Origin: Acidobacteriota bacterium | GTDB lineage: Bacteria; Acidobacteriota; Terriglobia; Bryobacterales; Bryobacteraceae | NCBI GenBank assembly: GCA_025352795.1 | Contig: JANXSF010000103.1 | Coordinates: 45,838-109,837, forward strand | Reading direction: 5' to 3' | Length of the DNA stretch: 64,000 nt | Shown: positions 45,071 through 53,816 of the stretch, one piece after another | How the letters are laid out: each line of letters opens with the position of its first letter | Position numbering within the stretch: the first letter of the stretch is position 1 | Position numbers and translations under genes: made by a program | The notes under the pieces: generated by a model | The model's input: only the letters and a program-made list of their open reading frames with translations | What the model was told of the DNA's origin: nothing | Databases searched by the model: none

Positions 45071-46255
45071 GTGAACGCTAGACTTAGATCTGTGTCCGCT
45101 CAAGTCCGAATTAATCGTCATGGCGCTGACCGCGTCGCATCAGGCCATCCCTGGATCTTTCAGAGTGATGTGATTGACAAAGGGGATGCGCAACCGGGCG
45201 ATGCGGTTCGCGTTGTAAATCAGCAAGGCCGTCTGTTGGGTACCGCTCACTTTTCCGCCTCATCGCAAATTACGCTCCGGCTCCTTTCGCCCAAGCAGGA
45301 AATAATTGACGATGCGTTTTGGTGTCGCCGCATTGCTTCGGCGCTTAGTTACCGGCAACGAGTAGTCAGTGGTTCCAATTCCTATCGACTGATCCACGCC
45401 GAAGCCGATGGGTTGCCTGGCCTTATTGTAGATCGCTATGGTGACTACCTGGTGATTCAAACGTTGACGCAGGGAATGGATCGGGCGAAGGCGGAAATCG
45501 TCCACGCGTTGGAAAAGTTAATCGCTCCAAAGGGTATTGTCGAACGCAATGACAGTGCCATTCGTGACAAGGAAACTCTACCCCGGCAAACTGCAATTCT
45601 TACTGGCGATGTTCCTTCGCCCGTCATGATGGAAATGAATGGGCTGCACCTGGAAGCCAACCTGCTTGAAGGTCAAAAGACTGGCGTATTTTTGGATCAA
45701 CGGGAAAACTATTTAGCAGCTGCCCGTTGGGCCAAAGGCCAAGTGTTGGATTGCTTTACATCCACCGGTGGCTTCGCCCTGCATATGGCGGCGAAGGCGG
45801 ACGCTGTGGAAGCAGTCGATTCCAGTGAACGAGCATTGGCCACCGCTACACGAAATCGCGATGCCAATGGCATTGCCAATATAAAATTTCGCGAAGCCGA
45901 TGTGTTCAATTCCCTGGCCGGTTACAATGCCAGCGGTCGAAGGTTCGATACGATTGTGATTGACCCACCCGCCTTTGCTAAGTCCAACTCCCAGCTTGCA
46001 GCCGCCGAAAAAGCGTATCGCGATCTGAACCGTCGTGCCCTTTCGTTACTCAACCCTGGGGGCGTTCTGATCAGTTGTTCCTGTTCCCAACACATGAGCG
46101 AAGCACTGCTGTTCGACGGAATCGCCCAGGCATCCATTGAAACTGGTCGACCGTTACGCGTCCTGGAAAGGCGCATACAGTCAATGGATCATCCGGTGTT
46201 GTTGACCGTTCCCGAAACGTTGTATCTGAAGTGCCTCATCTTAGAATTAGTTTAA
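45071..46255 (+). CDS. Class I SAM-dependent rRNA methyltransferase, RlmI-like
   Basis: A 394-aa protein with an N-terminal PUA domain (GADRVASGHPWIFQSDVIDK) and a C-terminal Rossmann methyltransferase domain (GQKTGVFLDQRENYLAAARW, VLDCFTSTGGFALHMAAKAD, TIVIDPPAFAKSNSQ, LISCSCSQHMS). These match RlmI/YccW, which makes 5-methylcytidine in 23S rRNA. The start is not certain: GTG at 45071 or GTG at 45092, both without a good ribosome binding site; the longer frame from 44978 would overlap the Usp gene by 77 bases and is unlikely. Confidence 0.87.
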   Translation: MNARLRSVSAQVRINRHGADRVASGHPWIFQSDVIDKGDAQPGDAVRVVNQQGRLLGTAHFSASSQITLRLLSPKQEIIDDAFWCRRIASALSYRQRVVSGSNSYRLIHAEADGLPGLIVDRYGDYLVIQTLTQGMDRAKAEIVHALEKLIAPKGIVERNDSAIRDKETLPRQTAILTGDVPSPVMMEMNGLHLEANLLEGQKTGVFLDQRENYLAAARWAKGQVLDCFTSTGGFALHMAAKADAVEAVDSSERALATATRNRDANGIANIKFREADVFNSLAGYNASGRRFDTIVIDPPAFAKSNSQLAAAEKAYRDLNRRALSLLNPGGVLISCSCSQHMSEALLFDGIAQASIETGRPLRVLERRIQSMDHPVLLTVPETLYLKCLILELV

Positions 46256-46270
46256 GAACCCCAACGCGCT

Positions 46271-47254
46271 TCAACGCGGAAAAGGTAGGTCGGCAAGAAA
46301 CTCTGGGCGAGGTTTTGACCAGCGTGTGCCAAAGTGCTGCTGACAGAACTTTTCAACCGCTTCATACGACTGTTCCGATGTAATGCTGTTGCGGAAAAGC
46401 GCAGGCTCTTCCGGGAAGTTGAAAGAGAGCGCGCCGACAACTTCCAGCCGCAATGATCGTCGAACCGTATTGGGGACTTCAAAGATCAAACCTGTTCGCA
46501 CTTGATCGGCAAGGGCTTTCAGTGTCGTGGGAGTTCCAATCCACCCCATCTCCTGGGCCAGGCTGGAAAATTTCGTAGGATCTTGAGTGGACGCAAAGGG
46601 AACGCTAAAGCGCTGTTCTTCGGCCTTGTCTCCGAAGGCGGCCAATGCAATGCGGGCGCTGACCTCTTCTTTCCAGCGTGGTGTGACGGCAACCTTGCGC
46701 ACCAGTTCCTTCGCTTGTGCGGGCTTGGCTTTGGCTAGAACAAGGAACGACGATGTAGAAGGGAATTTTTCAAAATCAGCGGTGAGAGTTTGCCCGTGTG
46801 GTGCCAATCCAGAGGCCGGGACAAATTCATGTATCAGGGAAAGTGCATTGTCCCGCGCTGCATCATTCACATACAAAGCGGGACCAGCAAGCGCGGTGAC
46901 AACATGGGGATCTCGTAAAATGGCTGCTCCACGGCTGAACAGGGGGTCTGCCCGACGTCCCAAATCCACCAGCAGGCGCACGATCTGTTCGCGGACACGT
47001 GCAGGCTCCTTAAGCAGTGCAGCAGCCAGCGTCTCAATTTCCAGGGGAATGAGCGATGCTCCAGAAGTGAAGCCCTGGGTCTGTGGCTGGAATTCGCCAC
47101 CATGGCGGTACTGATCAATGACGGCTTCGGCTTGGGTCATTTTTCCCTCCTTAGGAGATTTCTTTTTTTGCGCGTTGGCCAACCGTGCGACGAATGGTGC
47201 GGCCAACAGAGTCAGCACCCGACGACGGATTAAGTTCGGGGAATTAATTCCCAT
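46271..47254 (-). CDS. Exported helical protein, last gene of an effector-like operon
   Basis: A 327-aa protein with an RR-containing leader (MGINSPNLIRRRVLTLLAAP, then FVARLANAQ) and a mostly alpha-helical body (IPLEIETLAAALLKEPARVR, ADPLFSRGAAIL, ARIALAAFGDKAEEQRF) reminiscent of HEAT-type repeats; no family recognised. The start overlaps the stop of the upstream metzincin-like gene by 25 bases. Because it is exported while that protein has no leader, it could be a periplasmic protector (immunity) protein, but this is only inference from context. Confidence 0.75.
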   Translation of the reverse strand: MGINSPNLIRRRVLTLLAAPFVARLANAQKKKSPKEGKMTQAEAVIDQYRHGGEFQPQTQGFTSGASLIPLEIETLAAALLKEPARVREQIVRLLVDLGRRADPLFSRGAAILRDPHVVTALAGPALYVNDAARDNALSLIHEFVPASGLAPHGQTLTADFEKFPSTSSFLVLAKAKPAQAKELVRKVAVTPRWKEEVSARIALAAFGDKAEEQRFSVPFASTQDPTKFSSLAQEMGWIGTPTTLKALADQVRTGLIFEVPNTVRRSLRLEVVGALSFNFPEEPALFRNSITSEQSYEAVEKFCQQHFGTRWSKPRPEFLADLPFPR

Positions 47255-48702
47255 TGAATTTCGGTGCCTCCGGGAGGGGAGTATTTCCGGTTCTGCGGTT
47301 TGTATCTGAGCCGGTGGTCCGTCCAGCCTTGGTCAAAGTTCATGATGTTGGCAGGTGCCTGAAGGTCAGCAAAATGATTGACAATGTGGCCTGTTTCATG
47401 GAAAAAGGTCCACTTAATGTCTTCTTCGGTAGAAGTACCCTCAATGATCACAATGGGATTAGAACTCCAACCGGCTGCAGGGAACTCTAAATATTCACCT
47501 GTCAGGTGGGCACAACCCAATGGAGATCTAAGCGTGACCGTAGCACTGTTTTTGGATGCCGATTGGACCACCACAGTCTCCAGGTTCGCTCCAGTTCCAA
47601 GAGGATAGGAACTTCCAACAACCAGGAAATTATTATTGGTGATTCCACGAAGGGTTATCGTCGTGGCGTTGAGGGGCGCGTCGGCGCTCAAGTAATAACG
47701 GGACACCATGTCCTTAACAACTACGATGCGTTGATCAGAGGAACTGAAACTATCACGGAGTTTGTTAAATTCCAGCCCCCCGCTTGCCGCAATGTCCCAC
47801 GTAAGCTTGCCATCACCATCCAGATCGTAAGGCACATGCGTGGCACCTCCTGTGGCGCTGTGGTCTGAAATTTCATAGCGGACCACTGCGGCCTTCGCCT
47901 TGGGATTGATCAGCGGTTGGGCAGAAGCAACATCCAAATTAGGATATGTGAGAGTTGTGCCCGCATAACGATTGTCATAAATCTTGGACACCACAGCACG
48001 CACCACCCTTTCCCGATAGACATTAATGTACATGCGGGTGATTTCAACCGCGTCGTGACAAACCACGCTGGCCACTAAGTTGGTTTCCGCCTTGTTCTGG
48101 TCTAGGCCGTGAATGGTTAGGTCGAAAGCGGCTTGTGCAGGTGCCGGGTCAACCGTCGCTTTGTCGACATCAGAAGTGGAGAACCGCAGTTCATTCCCAT
48201 TCAACCCTCCTGAAACCACCACGTGCACCACCGTGGCAGCAAGTTTTTTTACCGATACGTGGTCATCTGTATGGTCTGGGGGAGTATCAAAATCGTCATA
48301 CCCGTAAGTCTGAGCCGCGGATTCAGAGAATACAACACACACCACGGTGATGTTGATAGTGGCCGAGAGCGAGCTGCAATCATAACCGGTCCATTGCACG
48401 GTGATCGTTTCCGCATCGCGGCCTGTGCTGGGTTGGGCACCTGCTTGAATGTGAAGATTGCTACTATCGGCGTTGGTCAACGTGACTCTAGTGCTGGAGC
48501 TAGTCCAATGGAAGGTTCCTCCGCTACAGTCTGCTTCCGCTTGCAATCGAATGGTTCCGTTGACGCCGACGGCATGGCATCCAATAATTCTCAACGAGGT
48601 GGCGCACCTGCAAGCAACCACCGGTGCCGTGGGATCTCGGCAAACGCCGCCAGACTCAGGTACGCCGGCATCGGATGAGGGAGGGCTGTCAAACCAGGAC
48701 AT
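47230..48702 (-). CDS. Putative metzincin-like metalloprotease without signal peptide
   Basis: A 490-aa protein. Residues about 20-130 are a cysteine-rich beta domain (VVACRCATSLRIIGCHAVGV, FHWTSSSTRVTL), followed by further beta-rich parts (HVVVSGGLNGNELRFSTSD). Near residue 438 stands FFHETGHIVNHFADLQ: a HExxH motif with further histidine and aspartate in the range of metzincin ligands, followed by IMNF, which fits a Met-turn. The usual glycine after the motif is asparagine. No leader is present, so export, if any, needs a dedicated machine. It starts two bases after the upstream stop and overlaps the next gene by 25 bases. Confidence 0.75.
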   Translation of the reverse strand: MSWFDSPPSSDAGVPESGGVCRDPTAPVVACRCATSLRIIGCHAVGVNGTIRLQAEADCSGGTFHWTSSSTRVTLTNADSSNLHIQAGAQPSTGRDAETITVQWTGYDCSSLSATINITVVCVVFSESAAQTYGYDDFDTPPDHTDDHVSVKKLAATVVHVVVSGGLNGNELRFSTSDVDKATVDPAPAQAAFDLTIHGLDQNKAETNLVASVVCHDAVEITRMYINVYRERVVRAVVSKIYDNRYAGTTLTYPNLDVASAQPLINPKAKAAVVRYEISDHSATGGATHVPYDLDGDGKLTWDIAASGGLEFNKLRDSFSSSDQRIVVVKDMVSRYYLSADAPLNATTITLRGITNNNFLVVGSSYPLGTGANLETVVVQSASKNSATVTLRSPLGCAHLTGEYLEFPAAGWSSNPIVIIEGTSTEEDIKWTFFHETGHIVNHFADLQAPANIMNFDQGWTDHRLRYKPQNRKYSPPGGTEIQWELIPRT

Positions 48703-48704
48703 GT

Positions 48705-49439
48705 TTACTCGCTTCGCGCATACCAGCGCTCAAAATTACTGACAACTATTTGATGCAGGACCTCGCCCGCATCAGTCGGCGGCTCAATTGTTATAGCGGA
48801 CACGAAAGCGAAGCGCGGATCCATAAGGAATCCTGAGCCAGCCAGAAAGTAAAGACTAAAGAGCACAGCATGGGCCGTACGCGTACGCCAACCATGCTCC
48901 GAAGCAGCTTCTGTGGCTGTTGTAATCAACAAGGGCCAAGTAGTATCAGGAACCAGTTCAGCCTTTGCCGGAAAGAGTGTAGTGCAACAACCACGAAGTT
49001 CTTTTAAATACTTTTCCGTCGATGGACGACCCGGCCACGCAGTGCGAAACTTTGAAAAGTTTAGTGTGGCTTCTTGAAGTGAAGAGGCAGTCTTCGACGA
49101 GTACTCATCGGCGGCAGATGCCAGTTGGGTGATGCGCTGAAACTCCCCGGATTGCGCCGCAAGAATGGGACCCGCCCAGCCCAGCACGGGATCAGAATCG
49201 AAATCTACACCACATTCCAAAATAAGGCGAAGGATAAGCCGATGTCCTGCTTCAGAAACAATCTTGTAAAGGGACGCTTTTTGCATGGCCAACTGAACAA
49301 GAGTGCGAAAGCATTGGGGGCCGAATACACCGAACTGCTCAGGATAGCTGGAACAAGCGTGTTTGAAAAGACGGTTTTCTAGATCCACCACAAGGGCGGA
49401 CCGAAATACGTTCATTTGATCATGAGAGATGCGAAGCAT
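48705..49439 (-). CDS. Helical protein of T6SS/eCIS-neighbourhood type (putative adaptor)
   Basis: A 244-aa protein. The N-terminal 90 residues (MLRISHDQMNVFRSALVVDL, ENRLFKHACSSYPEQFGVFG, ILECGVDFDSDPVLGWAGPI) strongly resemble, in my memory, a family of small proteins next to secreted effectors and PAAR/VgrG genes in myxobacteria and proteobacteria. The rest is helical with one hydrophobic segment (AHAVLFSLYFLAGSGFLM). I choose ATG 49439; a TTG at 49472 would add 11 residues. It is the first gene of the three-gene operon; a chaperone or adaptor role is inference. Confidence 0.65.
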   Translation of the reverse strand: MLRISHDQMNVFRSALVVDLENRLFKHACSSYPEQFGVFGPQCFRTLVQLAMQKASLYKIVSEAGHRLILRLILECGVDFDSDPVLGWAGPILAAQSGEFQRITQLASAADEYSSKTASSLQEATLNFSKFRTAWPGRPSTEKYLKELRGCCTTLFPAKAELVPDTTWPLLITTATEAASEHGWRTRTAHAVLFSLYFLAGSGFLMDPRFAFVSAITIEPPTDAGEVLHQIVVSNFERWYARSE

Positions 49440-49610
49440 TTCGAGATGCGAATGATGAACCTTTGCTTTCAAGATAGCATCATAAAGCTGCCCAAAATAG
49501 AGCGTCTGGCGATTCGGTAGTGCGGCAATTATTGATTACTGTTACATTAACTTGATAGCGTATTACCTTAGCTCCTAACCAGTGGGCCGAACTTTGGAGG
49601 AAACTAACGA

Positions 49611-52088
49611 ATGGATAACAACTTCCGCGTCGAAGCTGGACTAACAGTACCCTTACAGGTCCGATTCCGTCGCCGTATTATGACCTGTCTTCTGACCACC
49701 CTGATCGCGTTAATGGGCTTGCCTGCTTTTGGACAAGCGCATCGCGGAGGTGGCGAAGCGAACCTTGTTTTACCTGACTTGAGTCAGGCGAAGTTTTTTG
49801 GCGGAGTGGATGGACGATCCCTGTTAATGATCGGCCTCTTCGTTTCTGCCGCCGGATTATTATTCGGCTTGATGATGTACAAAAAGTTGCAAAATCTGCC
49901 CGTTCATGAATCCATGCTGGAAATTTCTGAGCTGATTTATGAAACCTGCAAAACTTACCTTCTAACCCAAGGTCGATTTTTACTGATCCTTGAAGCTCTC
50001 ATTGGCGCAATCATCGTTTTCTACTTCCTTGTGCTGCAAGGGATGGAACCCTTCAAGGTATTTGTCATTTTGCTGTTCAGCTTAATCGGAATCGGGGGCA
50101 GTTTTGGAGTGGCCTGGTTTGGCATTCGCGTCAACACCTTCGCCAATTCCCGCTGCGCCTTTGCTGCCCTTCGTGGCAAACCATTTCCCTGTTACGCCAT
50201 CCCGCTGGAAGCTGGAATGTCCATCGGCATGCTGCTAATTTCAGTGGAACTGCTATTGATGCTGTTCATCCTGCTTTTCGTTCCTGGTGATTATGCCGGT
50301 GCCTGCTTTATCGGCTTCGCCATTGGTGAGTCGTTGGGCGCTTCGGCTCTGCGCGTTGCTGGCGGCATTTTCACTAAGATCGCCGACATTGGTGCGGATC
50401 TGATGAAAATCGTTTTCGGCATCAAAGAAGACGATGCCCGCAACCCTGGCGTCATCGCGGATTGCGTCGGCGATAATGCTGGCGATTCTGTTGGCCCCTC
50501 CGCAGACGGTTTTGAAACCTACGGCGTTACCGGCGTTGCCTTAATCAGCTTTATTCTATTGGCCGTCAACAGCGACGCAGTGAAAACGCAACTCCTAGTC
50601 TGGATCTTCATGATGCGCGTGATGATGGTGGTGGCCAGCGGAATTTCTTATTTCCTGAATGACTTTATGGCCAAGTCGAAATATCAAAATGTGGACAAGA
50701 TGAATTTTGAAGCTCCGCTTACAAACCTAGTTTGGCTTACCTCCATCGTGTCCGTAGCGTTGACCTATATTCTTTCCAGCGTGATGATTCCCGACCTTGG
50801 CGGCGACCCAACCTTGTGGTGGAAACTTGCCACGGTGATCACGTGCGGCACCTTGGCCGGAGCCATCATTCCTGAACTTGTGAAAGTATTTACATCCACG
50901 GAATCGGCACACGTAAAGGAAGTTGTAATCTCATCACGGGAAGGCGGCGCATCGCTCAACATCCTGTCTGGCTTGGTCGCTGGCAACTTCAGCGCCTACT
51001 GGCTGGGCATGACCATCATGGTTCTAATGAGCATTGCTTACTACATTTCCTCTATGGGTATGGGCGGTTTAATGAAAGCCCCGGCCGTGTTCGCCTTCGG
51101 CCTGGTAGCGTTCGGATTCCTGGGTATGGGTCCAGTAACCATCGCCGTTGATTCCTACGGTCCGGTTACCGACAATGCGCAGTCCGTTTACGAACTGTCG
51201 ATGATTGAATCGGTCCCCAATATTCGGCAGGAGATCAAACAGAAGTATGGCTTTGAACCGCAATTCGAAATAGCCAAACAGCACCTGGAAGAAAATGATG
51301 GTGCTGGGAATACGTTCAAAGCCACGGCCAAACCAGTGCTGATCGGCACGGCAGTGGTGGGCGCAACCACCATGATTTTTTCGATCATCGTGCAACTCAC
51401 CCATGGGTTAGACCCGGCACTGCTGATGAATCTTTCCATTCTTTATCCGCCGTTCTTGCTTGGGCTGATCGCCGGTGGCGCGGTGATTTATTGGTTCACG
51501 GGTGCGTCCATCCAGGCCGTCACAACCGGCGCTTACCGGGCAGTGGAATTTATCAAAGCTAACATCAAGCTGGATGGCGCAGCCAAGGCGAGCATCGCGG
51601 ACTCGAAAAAAGTAGTGGAGATTTGCACCCAATACGCCCAAAAAGGCATGGTCAACATTTTTCTCACAGTGTTCTTTTCAACGTTAGGATTCGCGTTTCT
51701 GGAGCCGTACTTCTTCATCGGCTATCTGATTTCCATTGCACTCTTCGGTTTGTATCAGGCTATCTTTATGGCCAATGCAGGCGGGGCTTGGGACAACGCA
51801 AAGAAGATTGTGGAGACGGAGTTGAAGGCCAAAGGGACACCTCTGCACGAGGCAACGGTGGTTGGCGATACGGTAGGCGATCCATTCAAGGACACGTCCT
51901 CCGTAGCGTTGAACCCAATCATCAAGTTCACCACCTTGTTCGGATTGCTGGCAGTGGAATTGGCGGTGAAGTTGACTGAGGATCAGGGCGCGTGGCTCAG
52001 CACCAGTCTGGCTGTAGTGTTCCTGCTGATCTCCATGTTCTTCGTCCATCGGTCATTCTACGGAATGCGCATCGACGCCAAAAAGTAG
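49611..52088 (+). CDS. hppA: Membrane-bound pyrophosphatase (ion-translocating), divergent type
   Basis: An 825-aa integral membrane protein with about 16 helices that couples pyrophosphate hydrolysis to H+ or Na+ pumping. Conserved parts are GIKEDDARNPGVIADCVGDN, GGAWDNAKKIVE and VVGDTVGDPFKDTSSVALNP. Deviations: the DX7KXE motif reads DIGADLMKIVF (residues 259-269), without K and E at the expected places, and the usual TSGPSLN is TSSVALN. The K+-dependence site near GNFSAYWLGM is also not standard. A GGAGG precedes the ATG by about 11 bases. The pumped ion cannot be told from the sequence. Confidence 0.93.
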   Translation: MDNNFRVEAGLTVPLQVRFRRRIMTCLLTTLIALMGLPAFGQAHRGGGEANLVLPDLSQAKFFGGVDGRSLLMIGLFVSAAGLLFGLMMYKKLQNLPVHESMLEISELIYETCKTYLLTQGRFLLILEALIGAIIVFYFLVLQGMEPFKVFVILLFSLIGIGGSFGVAWFGIRVNTFANSRCAFAALRGKPFPCYAIPLEAGMSIGMLLISVELLLMLFILLFVPGDYAGACFIGFAIGESLGASALRVAGGIFTKIADIGADLMKIVFGIKEDDARNPGVIADCVGDNAGDSVGPSADGFETYGVTGVALISFILLAVNSDAVKTQLLVWIFMMRVMMVVASGISYFLNDFMAKSKYQNVDKMNFEAPLTNLVWLTSIVSVALTYILSSVMIPDLGGDPTLWWKLATVITCGTLAGAIIPELVKVFTSTESAHVKEVVISSREGGASLNILSGLVAGNFSAYWLGMTIMVLMSIAYYISSMGMGGLMKAPAVFAFGLVAFGFLGMGPVTIAVDSYGPVTDNAQSVYELSMIESVPNIRQEIKQKYGFEPQFEIAKQHLEENDGAGNTFKATAKPVLIGTAVVGATTMIFSIIVQLTHGLDPALLMNLSILYPPFLLGLIAGGAVIYWFTGASIQAVTTGAYRAVEFIKANIKLDGAAKASIADSKKVVEICTQYAQKGMVNIFLTVFFSTLGFAFLEPYFFIGYLISIALFGLYQAIFMANAGGAWDNAKKIVETELKAKGTPLHEATVVGDTVGDPFKDTSSVALNPIIKFTTLFGLLAVELAVKLTEDQGAWLSTSLAVVFLLISMFFVHRSFYGMRIDAKK

Positions 52089-52104
52089 CTTTCGCTGAAA
52101 TAAA

Positions 52105-52131
52105 GTGAGTCCAGAGTTTATCCGGGCTCAC
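52105..52131 (+). terminator. Possible terminator of the pyrophosphatase gene
   Basis: An 8-bp stem with one G-T pair (gtgagtcc, 52105-52112, with gggctcac, 52124-52131) follows the stop by 17 bases. The T-run is weak (ccttacattc), so termination may be only partial. Confidence 0.45.
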
Positions 52132-52412
52132 CTTACATTCATTAGAAATTATTTTTATTTAAGCAAACATTAATATAATCATCTATTAATCAATACAGAT
52201 ACGGTAAAACCTTCCCGATTTTGCAAATACTGCCCGGATTCATATTTACCTGCTCCATCAACTCCTCTGATTGCAACATGCTCCGATGTTGGCTAATCAC
52301 TTGCACACTAGTTCTGACTGCGACTGAGCATAACTCCGTCGCGGTAAAGCCACCGCGAATCTGCATGACGTAGGTTCGATTGGGCTGCAAGAACTAACTC
52401 AAGGAGACTGCG
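52132..52412. other. Non-coding stretch before a small secreted protein gene
   Basis: AT-rich at its left end (attatttttatttaag), then about 200 bases without a recognisable element apart from aaggaga (52400-52406) before the next ATG. A 66-codon minus-strand frame at 52190-52390 has no family signature and no context support. Confidence 0.4.
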
Positions 52413-52724
52413 ATGCTGAAAACAATGTTGATGCAAATAACAAGTCTGACTCTTGCGAGTGCTGGCTTAATTTTGGGTGAACAATGGACTGGATGGGTTA
52501 CGGATGAACCGTGCGCCAAAACAGGCCAATATGCGGGTGAAGCGCATCAGAAACACGTAGATCAAGGACAAGCTATTGTTTTTGTGGAGGAATCCACCAA
52601 GAAAATTCACGTGATTCAAAACGCGGATTTGGTGAACAAGCTGGTTGGCCAGAAAGTAACTCTTACCGGATCGGCTAAACCTGATGGAAGCATAGAGGTT
52701 GAGTCAGCCGCTCACATCAGATAG
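52413..52724 (+). CDS. Small exported protein, DUF5818-like
   Basis: A 103-aa protein with a signal peptide (MLKTMLMQITSLTLASAGLI) and a compact beta domain: WTGWVTDEPCAKTGQYAGEA, HVIQNADLVNKLVGQKVTLT, GSIEVESAAHIR. The pattern (WTGWVTDxxC ... LxGxKVxLTG) resembles acidobacterial OB-fold-like exported proteins known as DUF5818. A good AAGGAGA ribosome site precedes the ATG. The function is unknown. Confidence 0.75.
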   Translation: MLKTMLMQITSLTLASAGLILGEQWTGWVTDEPCAKTGQYAGEAHQKHVDQGQAIVFVEESTKKIHVIQNADLVNKLVGQKVTLTGSAKPDGSIEVESAAHIR

Positions 52725-52747
52725 CTGAAGCGGAATGAAATGGAATG

Positions 52748-52765
52748 GGCGGCGAACCTGCCGCC
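52748..52765 (+). terminator. Possible terminator hairpin
   Basis: A perfect 6-bp GC stem ggcggc/gccgcc with loop gaacct, followed by tgttctc; the T-run is poor, so this is a weak candidate for the end of the small secreted protein gene. Confidence 0.4.
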
Positions 52766-52823
52766 TGTTCTCACCATAGCCCCGACCCGAACCCAGGATG
52801 CCGCTACTATAGTGTAGTCGCCT

Positions 52824-53531
52824 GTGCTTAGTTTTCGAATCTTTATCTATTTTTTATGGATCGCCTTAGCTGGTTGCAGCCTCCAGCCCAAATTGTTATT
52901 GGTGGATGGAGAGCGCAAATTCACCCTGGATTCCAATGGTGCGCTGAAGGGTGCCGAGGGTTTTACAACATCACAAATCCAAACAATTAAAGGCTTGTTG
53001 GGAGGTGCCCGCTTCCCCGTTCCCAATTATTTAAAAGACATCCTTACCGATGATTACAATGCCGTGGATGGTGAAGAACTCATTGCCCTGGAACCAGTGA
53101 AAGTGATTGTCACAACCGATTCCCCAATCTTCCGCTGGAAGCCGGTGAGCGGCATGAATTCCTATCAGGTGCTGATTCGTGATCATCGTGACATTGTGGT
53201 GAAGCGAAGCGGAACTATTGCAGAAACTGAGTGGACGCCGTCAAAACCATTGGCCCAAGGAGAAGTGTTTCATTGGCGCGTCACTGCTGGAAAAGGTAAG
53301 GAAGAAGCCGTCTCGCATTGGACCAAATTCGCCGTACCAGGCGAAGCGGCGTTAACAGAAATTGAAGCGACTCGAAAACTGGGATCGCACCTGCTGTTGG
53401 CGATTGCGTACGCACGTTGTGGCGCGCTAGGCAGCGCCGATAAGGAACTCAGCGAACTGGAACAGGCCAGCGTTGGTTCCGATTTGGTGAAACGCTGGCG
53501 TGGTCAGTTAATGCCCGATTCTGTAAAGTAA
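52824..53531 (+). CDS. Lipoprotein of unknown function
   Basis: A 235-aa protein with a lipobox (FLWIALAGC at residues 10-18; cysteine 18 is the likely lipidation site). It carries a fibronectin-like strand-rich centre (DSPIFRWKPVSGMNSYQVLI, LAQGEVFHWRVTAGKGKEEA) and a helical C-terminus (LLLAIAYARCGALGSADKEL). The start codon is GTG at 52824 with no clear ribosome site. The combination is common in acidobacterial sigma/anti-sigma-linked lipoproteins, but nothing specific can be said. Confidence 0.75.
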   Translation: MLSFRIFIYFLWIALAGCSLQPKLLLVDGERKFTLDSNGALKGAEGFTTSQIQTIKGLLGGARFPVPNYLKDILTDDYNAVDGEELIALEPVKVIVTTDSPIFRWKPVSGMNSYQVLIRDHRDIVVKRSGTIAETEWTPSKPLAQGEVFHWRVTAGKGKEEAVSHWTKFAVPGEAALTEIEATRKLGSHLLLAIAYARCGALGSADKELSELEQASVGSDLVKRWRGQLMPDSVK

Positions 53532-53532
53532 C

Positions 53533-53805
53533 CTACGCCGTCACCAAAGCCGTTGTCCGAATACCGGAAATGTCAAACCGACGTCGACATTTTTTGCAAT
53601 CCATCTTATCGTCCAACAAAACCATATAGCTTTCGGTCTTGGCGAACTTCGCATGGTCGGCTGTGCCTGCTCCATTTGGCAAGCGATCTTTTTTACGACG
53701 CACAAGCCACTTCAGGTCGTAAGTATCCACGCTCCGGCAAAAGCTGCAATTGAGCTGCGCAGGTTTCGTGGTTTGCGATTCAGTATAAAAGTTTCTCTCA
53801 TCCAT
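53533..53805 (-). CDS. Small zinc-ribbon-like protein
   Basis: A 90-aa protein with two CxxC pairs (NCSFCRSV near residue 20 and DCKKCRRRFD near residue 73), fitting one zinc ribbon. It starts 11 bases after the stop of the Gfo/Idh/MocA gene and ends two bases from the convergent lipoprotein gene. No family recognised; a nucleic-acid- or protein-binding role is possible. Confidence 0.65.
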   Translation of the reverse strand: MDERNFYTESQTTKPAQLNCSFCRSVDTYDLKWLVRRKKDRLPNGAGTADHAKFAKTESYMVLLDDKMDCKKCRRRFDISGIRTTALVTA

Positions 53806-53816
53806 GGGGGGTCCTT

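Noticed and set aside
47239..47252. Perfect 14-bp palindrome gggaattaattccc over the start codon of the 327-aa gene
   Set aside because: Could be an operator but lies within an overlapping coding region inside an operon; chance is at least as likely.
52190..52390. 66-codon minus-strand frame in the gap after the pyrophosphatase gene
   Set aside because: No recognised motif, no ribosome site, no operon context.
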